DNA from: Martelella limonii
GTDB taxonomy: Bacteria; Pseudomonadota; Alphaproteobacteria; Rhizobiales; Rhizobiaceae
Direction of reading: 5' to 3'
Length of the DNA: 64,000 nt
Assembly (NCBI RefSeq): GCF_013344475.1
Contig: NZ_JABUOU010000006.1
Coordinates: 186,001-250,000 of the forward strand
Shown: positions 58,080 to 64,000 of the stretch, piece after piece
Layout: every line of letters starts with the position of its first letter
Numbering within the stretch: position 1 is the first letter of the stretch
Translations under genes and position numbers: made by a program
Notes under the pieces: generated by a model
What the model was told of the DNA's origin: nothing
Database searches by the model: none
The model's input: only the letters and a program-made list of their open reading frames with translations

Positions 58080-58384
58080 CGCACGTTTTCCAAGGCCGCC
58101 AGACTGCTGACATCCTGTTGAATGAGCAGGACGATTTCGCTGACACGCTCACAGGGGTCATGCTCGGACCGAGCATCCAGGCGGCCAAGGCTGTTGAATT
58201 TCAGAAAGCGCATTGCAAACCCTTGCCGCGCTGCAGTTTTTTCAACGAACTGACGGCTTTCGAAAACGACCCGCCCTGCTCCCGGCTGATGCCACTGGCT
58301 TCGGAAAGCAATGCCCGACAGGCTTTCGCCGTCGTGTCTTTTGGCCCATAAGGGGCGGACCGATGATTTGAGCCGAACCGCATC
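58080..58384. other. Gap upstream of recF with a degenerate repeat
   Basis: About 305 bases. It holds the third, shortened copy of the dispersed repeat at 58156-58181. I see no gene or clear promoter. The recF promoter should lie here. Confidence 0.5.
58156..58181. repeat. Dispersed repeat, degenerate copy
   Basis: GGTCATGCTCGG and CCGAGCATCCAGG surround a single central base, keeping the ends of the repeat head at 17237-17268 but losing the loop. The two arms stay complementary, which suggests selection or conversion on the hairpin. Confidence 0.55.
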
Positions 58385-59518
58385 ATGCTGCCCCTGATCT
58401 TCCTGACATCGCTGAAGCTGACCGACTTCCGCAATTACGCGCATGCAGCGCTCTCCTTCGACGGGCGGCATGTGGTGCTGACGGGCGACAACGGTTCGGG
58501 CAAGACCAATCTTCTGGAAGCCGTCTCCTTCCTGTCGCCCGGCAGGGGGCTGAGGCGCGCGGCCTATGGACAGGTGGTCCGCAAGGAGGCTTCAGCCGGT
58601 TTCACCGTCTTTACCGAGCTCGAAGGCATGGAAGGCGGCGTCGCGATTGGCACCGGGACCGATGGCGCGGAAGGGGCGGCCCGCAAGGTACGCATCAACG
58701 GCACCCAGGCGGCAAGCGGCGACGAACTGCTCGACCACGCCCGCGTGATCTGGCTGACGCCTGCGATGGACGGGCTCTTTACCGGTTCGGCCTCCGACCG
58801 GCGCCGCTTCGTCGATCGCATGGTGTTGTCGATCGACCCCGCCCACGGACGCCGCGTCGCCGATTTCGAACGCGCCATGCGCTCGCGCAACCGGCTCCTG
58901 TCGGAGCGGCGAATGGAACCCGCCTGGCTTTCCGGGCTCGAAGCGCAGATGGCAAGCCTCGGCGTGGCGATGGCGCTGGCGCGGCGCGAACTGGTATCGC
59001 TTCTCGCCGCGCTGATTGCCGAGACCGCCGGCGGCTCGCCCTTCCCGATCCCCGAAATCAATCTTTCCGGCTTCTTCGCCGATCACGCCGAAGCCCCTTC
59101 GATCGATCTCGAGGACCGCTACCGCGCGCTTCTGGAGGAAGAACGCTACCGCGATGCAGGCGCCGGGCGCACGCTCGACGGCCCGCACAGGAGCGACCTC
59201 GACGTGCGCCATGCGGCAAAACAGATGGAGGCGGCGCTCTGTTCGACCGGAGAGCAGAAGGCGCTACTGATCGGGCTGGTGCTGGCGCATGCGGAGTTGA
59301 CGCGCCGGATCAGCGGATATCCGCCGATCATGCTGTTTGACGAGGTGGCGGCCCATCTCGATGCCGGCAGGCGCAAGGCGCTGTTCGAGCGGATCGACGA
59401 TATCGGCGGACAGGCCTTCATGACCGGCACGGACCGTGCGCTGTTCGACGCGCTCGGCGATCGCGGCCAGTTCTTCAACGTGACCGCGGGCAGCATAGTG
59501 GGCGAAGCCGATCAGTAA
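58385..59518 (+). CDS. recF: DNA replication and repair protein RecF
   Basis: 377 residues, standard length. RecF is an SMC-like ATPase that helps load RecA at gaps. Walker A is 'LTGDNGSGKTNLLEAV' (about 31-46), the signature region 'STGEQKALLIGLVLAHAEL' and Walker B 'MLFDEVAAHLDAGRRKALF'. 'LKLTDFRNYAHAALSFD' is the family N-terminus. dnaA and dnaN are not adjacent, which is usual in Hyphomicrobiales. Its 3' end overlaps slyX by 7 bases. Confidence 0.95.
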   Translation: MLPLIFLTSLKLTDFRNYAHAALSFDGRHVVLTGDNGSGKTNLLEAVSFLSPGRGLRRAAYGQVVRKEASAGFTVFTELEGMEGGVAIGTGTDGAEGAARKVRINGTQAASGDELLDHARVIWLTPAMDGLFTGSASDRRRFVDRMVLSIDPAHGRRVADFERAMRSRNRLLSERRMEPAWLSGLEAQMASLGVAMALARRELVSLLAALIAETAGGSPFPIPEINLSGFFADHAEAPSIDLEDRYRALLEEERYRDAGAGRTLDGPHRSDLDVRHAAKQMEAALCSTGEQKALLIGLVLAHAELTRRISGYPPIMLFDEVAAHLDAGRRKALFERIDDIGGQAFMTGTDRALFDALGDRGQFFNVTAGSIVGEADQ

Positions 59519-59715
59519 TGCGGCGGCTTGGTGATCGCCGGGCGTTCGCCGGCGGTTTCTTCCAACGTCAGGAACCGGTCGGTCAGAACCTCGAACTGCT
59601 TCTTGAGCCGGTCGATCTCCTTCCACTGAAGGGTCAGTTGCTCGGACAGTTCGTCTATGGTCTTCGCCTGATAGGCGAGGGTTTCTTCCAGCTCTACGAT
59701 GCGCGCGTCACTCAT
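59512..59715 (-). CDS. slyX: SlyX family protein
   Basis: 67 residues, a short helical coiled-coil with heptad spacing of Leu/Ile: 'LAYQAKTIDELSEQLTLQWK' and 'EIDRLKKQFEVL', ending in 'KPPHY', the typical SlyX tail. Its function is unknown. ATG 59715 ('MSDARI') is preferred; a GTG at 59730 is in frame. It converges on recF. Confidence 0.85.
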   Translation of the reverse strand: MSDARIVELEETLAYQAKTIDELSEQLTLQWKEIDRLKKQFEVLTDRFLTLEETAGERPAITKPPHY

Positions 59716-59781
59716 GGAATTTTCCGCCACCTTTTAAAAAACGGGCATGTCCGCCCCGATTGCCCCTGCTATAGTCCGCAG

Positions 59782-60552
59782 ATGATCGACAGTGAACCCC
59801 TCTCCTCCGAGGAAATCGAACGCTACGCCCGCCACATCGTGCTGCCCGAAATCGGCGGCGCGGGCCAGCAGGCGCTGAAGCGGGCCCGCGTGCTGGTGAT
59901 CGGGGCCGGCGGGCTCGGAAGCCCGGTGCTGGCCTATCTCGCCGCCGCCGGGGTCGGCACGCTCGGCATTGCCGATGATGACGGCGTCAGCCTGTCAAAC
60001 CTGCAGCGCCAGGTGATCCACGACAGCGGCACGATCGGCGCGGCAAAGACCGAAAGCGCGGCCCGGGCGATTGCCCGGATCAACCCGCATGTGATCGTGA
60101 AGCGGCATGACGCCCGGCTCGACGATGGCAATATCGATGCCATGCTCAAGGGCTATGACATCCTGATGGACGGCTCGGATAATTTCGACACCCGTTACCT
60201 TGCGGCAGATGCCGCCGAGCGGGCGGAAATCCCGCTGGTCACAGGCGCGGTCGGCCGCTTCGACGGCTCGCTCACCGTGCTCTGCCCGCATCGGCACGAT
60301 GCGGACGGCAAGCCCAATCCGCGCTACCGCGACCTCTATCCGAAGCAGCCGCCCGCAGGGCTCGTGCCGTCCTGCGCGGAAGCCGGCGTCATCGGCCCGG
60401 TTACGGGCGTGATCGGCACGCTGATGGCGATGGAGGCGATCAAGCTGATCACCGGCGCGGGCGAACCGCTGATCGGCAGGCTCCTGCTCTATGACGGGCT
60501 TGGCGCCCGGTTCGAGACGATCCGCTATAAGCGAAAGTCACGCCCGGTTTGA
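59782..60552 (+). CDS. moeB: Molybdopterin-synthase adenylyltransferase MoeB / ThiF-family E1-like enzyme
   Basis: 256 residues. The nucleotide loop is 'VLVIGAGGLGSPVLAYLAAAG', followed by 'NLQRQVIHDSGTIGAAKTES' and the catalytic Cys region 'LVPSCAEAGVIGPVTGVIGT'. It adenylates the C-terminus of a sulfur carrier (MoaD or ThiS). There is no rhodanese domain. The zinc-binding cysteine pairs of E. coli MoeB are not evident. MoeB and ThiF cannot be separated by sequence alone. The 3' end overlaps the convergent GH13 gene by 15 bases. Confidence 0.88.
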   Translation: MIDSEPLSSEEIERYARHIVLPEIGGAGQQALKRARVLVIGAGGLGSPVLAYLAAAGVGTLGIADDDGVSLSNLQRQVIHDSGTIGAAKTESAARAIARINPHVIVKRHDARLDDGNIDAMLKGYDILMDGSDNFDTRYLAADAAERAEIPLVTGAVGRFDGSLTVLCPHRHDADGKPNPRYRDLYPKQPPAGLVPSCAEAGVIGPVTGVIGTLMAMEAIKLITGAGEPLIGRLLLYDGLGARFETIRYKRKSRPV

Positions 60553-62313
60553 AATCCACCGGCACTGGTAGGGCGCAAAGCTGATCTTGTTGCCGCCGCC
60601 CGTAATCGGCTCTCCGGAAATCAGGTCGGTCCAGTTCTCGCCGCCGATCAGGTTGAGCGACATGGCCGGAATTTCCAGCGTTTCGTCCGTTACGTTGCCG
60701 ATCGCGAAGATGCTCTGCGAGCGATCGACGCTCTGGCGCCAGAAGCCGAACAGCTTTTCGCCGAGATGGAGCGTGAACTGGGTGGCGTTCGGGTGGAAGG
60801 CCTGCTGCTGGGTGCGGATGCCGATCAGCCGGCACATTTCGTTGAAGACCTGCGCATGCTGCGTGGTTTCATCGGCAAGCGCTTCCTGCAGCCTGTCGTA
60901 ATTCCAGCGATGGCGATTGATGGCGCGGTTGTGGCCCGATTTTTCCACGCCCTCCTGATCATTGCCGGTCGCCAGCAGCGAGTGGATGTAGAAGGCCGGA
61001 ATCCCTTCCAGCGCCATGGCGATCGTCTGGCTGCAGAGGAAGCGCGGGATGTTGTATTCATCCTCGCCCTTGACGGTGCCCTTCAGCGCATCGAACAGCG
61101 ACACATTCATCTCGTAGGGCCGCATCGTGCCATCGGAGAGCTGGCGCATCGACACCCGGCCGCCGAATTGCTGGATGGTATCGACCATGCCGGTGATCGC
61201 CTCTTCCGACAAAAGGCTCTCGGCAGGGCGGAGTCCGATGCCGTCATGAGAGGCGGTGAAGTTGAAATAGGCGCACCCCATCTGGGCCGGCGGCATCGCC
61301 ATCTGCCAGGCATTGAGATAGTGCGACGTGCCGTTCAAGAGCGCGTGCAGCATCAGGGGCGGCAGCGAGAAATTGTAGATCATGTGCGCTTCGTTGCGAT
61401 TGCCGAAATAGGAAAGGTTTTCGACATTCGGAACATTGGTCTCGGTAATGAGAACCACGCTTTCCTCGCTGAAGTCGGCCAGCACCCGCATCAGCCGGAT
61501 GATTTCATGGGTCTCTGGCAGATGGATGCAGGAGGTGCCGACCTCCTTCCACATGAAGGCGCAGGCATCGAGCCGGATGGTGCGCACGCCGCGATTGATA
61601 TGGAAACGCATGATCCGGAGGAATTCGAGCAGGACTTCCGGATTGGAGAAATCGAAATCCACCTGATCATGGCTGAAGGTGCACCAGACATGGCGTTCGC
61701 CATCGGCGGTCTCGACAGTGCGCAACAGCGGATGGGCGCGCGGGCGCACCACCTGCGACAGGTCGTCGTCGAGTGAGGCGGTGAAGAAGAAGTCCTTGTA
61801 GGGCTCGTGGCCCATGCGGAATTCGTTGAACCAGTGGCTCTGGCTCGAACAATGGTTGAGCACGAGATCCGACATCAGGCGGAACTCGCGGCTGATCCGT
61901 TCGATATCCTCCCAGCCGCCAAGCCCGGAATCGACCACGCGGTAATCGGTGATCGAGAAGCCGTCATCGGATGTGTAGGGGAAATAGGGCAGGATATGCA
62001 CGCCCTTGATCACGCCCTTCAGGTTTTCGGTGAGAAAATCCTGTAGCAGCGAAAGCGGCTTGTGCTCGCCGTCGATGATCGAATTGCCATAGGTGATGAC
62101 ATAGGTGTTGTCGGCACTCCACATGGCGTTGCCGGCGGTACGGCCGCGCTTTCGCGGCACCACGCCATCGCTCCAGAAGGCTTCGAGAACCTGCCGCGTC
62201 AGCGCGCGCGAGTCCTTTTCGGGATAGATGTTTTCCAGATGGAGCCTGATGCTTTCCCGCAACCGGCGGGTGATGACCATGGGCTTTTGCGGCGTCTCGG
62301 CAACTGTCGTCAT
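60538..62313 (-). CDS. GH13 sugar phosphorylase (sucrose or glucosylglycerate phosphorylase type)
   Basis: 591 residues. GH13 marks: 'VLNHCSSQSHWFNEF', nucleophile Asp in 'RTIRLDACAFMWKEVG', acid/base Glu in 'VVLITETNVPNVENL', and 'FTASHDGIGLRPAESL'. Length and these blocks fit the GH13_18 phosphorylases that split sucrose, glucosylglycerol or glucosylglycerate with phosphate. The exact sugar cannot be decided from sequence. ATG 62313 is used; 'MVITRRLRES' a few codons later is a possible start. A single gene. Confidence 0.85.
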   Translation of the reverse strand: MTTVAETPQKPMVITRRLRESIRLHLENIYPEKDSRALTRQVLEAFWSDGVVPRKRGRTAGNAMWSADNTYVITYGNSIIDGEHKPLSLLQDFLTENLKGVIKGVHILPYFPYTSDDGFSITDYRVVDSGLGGWEDIERISREFRLMSDLVLNHCSSQSHWFNEFRMGHEPYKDFFFTASLDDDLSQVVRPRAHPLLRTVETADGERHVWCTFSHDQVDFDFSNPEVLLEFLRIMRFHINRGVRTIRLDACAFMWKEVGTSCIHLPETHEIIRLMRVLADFSEESVVLITETNVPNVENLSYFGNRNEAHMIYNFSLPPLMLHALLNGTSHYLNAWQMAMPPAQMGCAYFNFTASHDGIGLRPAESLLSEEAITGMVDTIQQFGGRVSMRQLSDGTMRPYEMNVSLFDALKGTVKGEDEYNIPRFLCSQTIAMALEGIPAFYIHSLLATGNDQEGVEKSGHNRAINRHRWNYDRLQEALADETTQHAQVFNEMCRLIGIRTQQQAFHPNATQFTLHLGEKLFGFWRQSVDRSQSIFAIGNVTDETLEIPAMSLNLIGGENWTDLISGEPITGGGNKISFAPYQCRWISNRA

Positions 62314-62836
62314 TCTTACCTGCTTTCCCTATTTGACAAGGTTAGCACGTCGGAACCGATTGGCAATTGTGAATTGCACTGCAATATGAACCGGCGACCT
62401 TCTGTTGCGCTGCCGCATGCGCTTGTCGAGCCGCGACAAGGGGCGCCAGGCTTCGCCCGAGCGCCGGCATCTCCCATCCCGACCGGCTACAGACGGGACT
62501 TCGAAGGATATTCAGTCAGGATCGCATCGACAGACGTACCTTGCCGGCATGCAGCCACAAGCCCTCTCCTGCAATGCGTCCCGGCCTGCAACATTGATGA
62601 AAGTCTTCACCCGGCTAACTGACCCGATGACCGGAGAGTTAAGCGTCAGCAAAAGATGGCCGCCCTCATGCCGGACCATCAATCCGCCACGATCTCAATA
62701 CAGAAAAGTCCGAACTAACGTTGAAAAACATTCGACAAAGCCACTCCGAAAAAATAAAGATGCCTGAAAATCAGACTATAAAAGTAAAACTAATGACTAA
62801 ATTAGATTTTACTACAATTAAAAACGGGTCAAGATC
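62314..62836. other. Gap with an AT-rich control region
   Basis: About 520 bases. The first 370 are ordinary GC-rich sequence with no gene I can support. From about 62690 the sequence is AT-rich and contains the ArsR-type operator candidate and promoter of the next gene. Confidence 0.5.
62783..62818 (+). promoter_or_regulatory. Inverted repeat operator and -10 box upstream of the ArsR-like gene
   Basis: AGTAAAACTAAT (62783-62794) pairs with ATTAGATTTTACT (62801-62813) with one bulged base. TACAAT (62813-62818), a good -10, adjoins the repeat, 18 bases before the start codon. The layout suits autoregulation by the ArsR-like product. Confidence 0.55.
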
Positions 62837-63169
62837 ATGAACATTACTGGAGACGTCGTCCACTTCCCGACGGCAAGCGAGCCCGATGCTCGACTGATGT
62901 GGGCTGCGGAAATTCTGTCGCTGCTTGCCGCCGATCACCGCCTGAAGATCGCGCGCGCACTGCAGACCGGGTCTCGCACCCTGAGCGAACTCAGCCAAGC
63001 GACAGGCCTTGCATTCAAGCCCTTGGTCACATCGATATCGACCCTCCTCCACGAACGGCTCGTGGCCGTGCGGCGGCGTGGTGACGACGTCGTCTACGAG
63101 CTCGGAAATGCAAGGATCGGGGCCGTGATTCTGCTTGCAGACGCGTTCGTCACGGACCATTCGTCCTGA
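62837..63169 (+). CDS. ArsR-like winged-helix regulator
   Basis: 110 residues. 'ILSLLAADHRLKIARALQTG' and 'LSELSQATGLAFKPLVTSISTLLHERLV' (helix-turn-helix region; ends quoted) followed by a beta wing 'AVRRRGDDVVYELGN' is the ArsR fold. It has no cysteine pair for metal sensing (no Cys at all), so it probably senses something else or is a non-metal regulator. It acts alone between a sugar phosphorylase and tRNA-Phe; an inverted repeat upstream is its likely site. Confidence 0.78.
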   Translation: MNITGDVVHFPTASEPDARLMWAAEILSLLAADHRLKIARALQTGSRTLSELSQATGLAFKPLVTSISTLLHERLVAVRRRGDDVVYELGNARIGAVILLADAFVTDHSS

Positions 63170-63236
63170 GGCACGGGCTGTCCCGCAGCCAGCGCTGGCC
63201 CGACTGAATTTTTCTTCAAATTTCCGCAAATCGGCG

Positions 63237-63265
63237 CTGGACTTGAAAAAACAAGATGCTATAAA
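63237..63265 (+). promoter_or_regulatory. Candidate tRNA-Phe promoter
   Basis: CTGGAC (63237-63242) resembles the rhizobial -35 CTTGAC and is 17 bases from TATAAA (63260-63265). The tRNA starts 45 bases later. Confidence 0.5.
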
Positions 63266-63310
63266 CGCGCTCACCCAAGGGCGCTTGCCCGACCCGCCCT
63301 CGCGGCGGAA

Positions 63311-63386
63311 GCCCAGATAGCTCAGTTGGTAGAGCAGCGGATTGAAAATCCGCGTGTCCGTGGTTCGAATCCGCGTCTGGGCACCA
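63311..63386 (+). tRNA. tRNA-Phe (anticodon GAA)
   Basis: A complete 76-base cloverleaf. The acceptor stem pairs GCCCAGA with TCTGGGC, the anticodon loop is TTGAAAA with GAA at 63344-63346, and the T arm contains GGTTCGAATCC. The terminal CCA is encoded. D and anticodon arms (GCTC/GAGC and GCGGA/TCCGC) pair perfectly. Confidence 0.97.
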
Positions 63387-63553
63387 CTTCCCCTATATCG
63401 TTTTCAAGGCGTGCCGAGCGGTTGGTTGTGCGCATTGCCAGTGATGTGTTTCGACCGTGTCGTCGTGGCGCATTCGAACGTGCTCAGCACTTTGTCGCTC
63501 AAGGCGCCGCTTGCGACCCAATCAACGCCGTCTTTCACTTCGAACCTGGACTG

Positions 63554-64000
63554 TCACCCCGCAGGCGCGAGCCCGAGAGGCAGAGCTTGTTCCACCATGG
63601 AGAGAATGTCCGCCCTCTGCATACCGGCAGGAATTTCGACGAGTGGGATGCCCGCGCGCTCCAGCGCCAGTCGCTTGACCTCCATACGCGCCGAGGCATC
63701 ATCTGAGAGATCGTGCCCAGAGCCGTGGTATTCGACGACCAGCCGGGGGGCGCCCTTCTTATCAATCAGAAGAAAATCCACCCGCTTGCTATTATAGGAA
63801 CTGAAAGCGGCCTTTTGCATCTCATCCTTCTGATCAAAGGCGGTCTTGATAAAGGCCCCCATCGAAACCTCGAAGGCGACGCGCCAGCCGGAACCGCTTG
63901 CCCTAATCCAATTTTCAAGCGCATAGAGGACCATCACCGCCTCCTTGTTGACCGGCGCTACCGCCCGCAACCTGGCCTGACGGATGAACTTCACCTGGTT
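63554..64000 (-). CDS. DUF2726 family protein, N-terminus cut by window edge
   Basis: The frame is open from base 64000 to the stop at 63554 (148 codons visible), so the N-terminus lies outside the window. The core 'VDFLLIDKKGAPRLVVEYHG' and 'DASARMEVKRLALERAGIPLVEIPAG' pattern is that of DUF2726, a PD-(D/E)XK nuclease-like fold: D in 'VDFLLID', E in 'VVEYHG'. The family is often membrane-anchored or fused; the visible part has no membrane helix. Activity unknown. Confidence 0.78.
   Translation of the reverse strand, partial: NQVKFIRQARLRAVAPVNKEAVMVLYALENWIRASGSGWRVAFEVSMGAFIKTAFDQKDEMQKAAFSSYNSKRVDFLLIDKKGAPRLVVEYHGSGHDLSDDASARMEVKRLALERAGIPLVEIPAGMQRADILSMVEQALPLGLAPAG

Noticed and set aside
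62405-62767. A 120-codon plus-strand frame in the gap before the ArsR-like gene
   Set aside because: Arg/Ser/Pro-rich with no family resemblance; the frame runs into the AT-rich promoter region.

Overview
The window is a gene-dense, GC-rich piece of bacterial chromosome. Gene content points to an alphaproteobacterium of the Hyphomicrobiales (Rhizobiales), probably Rhizobiaceae or a near relative. This rests on the IalB-family protein, the DUF2794 and DUF1045 proteins, a GbpR-like LysR regulator beside a sugar ABC transporter, separate MnmD and FAD-oxidoreductase genes instead of fused MnmC, and CTTGAC-like -35 elements. The genus cannot be fixed by reading alone. I saw no rRNA, CRISPR array, transposase or prophage. 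One tRNA gene (Phe, GAA) lies near the right edge.

Layout. 1-3.7 kb: a ureide gene (puuE, cut by the left edge), a DUF1045 2H-fold protein, then a divergent FAD oxidoreductase/mnmD pair. 4-9 kb: a DEAD-box helicase, then the conserved trio circularly permuted ATP-grasp / alpha-E / transglutaminase. 9-12.5 kb: a toxin-antitoxin pair with an operator, guaB, and an exported metallo-beta-lactamase-fold hydrolase. 12.6-17.1 kb: an MFS exporter and glpD-glpK. 17.1-22.7 kb: repeats, a GNAT, an LprI-like protein, a DbpA-type helicase, a TraR/DksA zinc-finger protein and a UspF-like stress protein.

21.7-31.5 kb is the clearest metabolic unit: a LysR regulator divergent from ytfQ-ytfR-ytfT-yjfF-araB-araA-araD. 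Together these encode uptake of a pentose (or furanose sugar), isomerisation by AraA, phosphorylation by AraB and epimerisation by AraD to xylulose-5-phosphate.

31.8-36.6 kb holds a phosphatase and the most unusual locus: a Slam-like outer-membrane protein, its likely substrate (a TbpB-like surface lipoprotein), and a divergent SapC-family gene. 36.6-45.3 kb is mixed housekeeping: IalB, YkvA, PhhB, a low-molecular-weight tyrosine phosphatase, ThpR, the divergent tesA / ybbA-ybbP locus, a Bax-inhibitor-1 protein and a GNAT. 45.4-48.6 kb is dnaK-dnaJ. 48.8-52.2 kb has a class C beta-lactamase-like hydrolase and a three-gene cluster (GNAT, small membrane protein, short adenosylhomocysteinase homologue). 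52.2-64 kb has eda, a CYTH/CHAD pair, trhO, lipoprotein and GNAT genes, DUF2794, recF, slyX, moeB, a GH13 sugar phosphorylase, an ArsR-like regulator, tRNA-Phe and a DUF2726 protein cut by the right edge.

All calls come from reading motifs and comparing with family knowledge; no database search was run. Start codons were chosen from Shine-Dalgarno position and known N-termini where possible.
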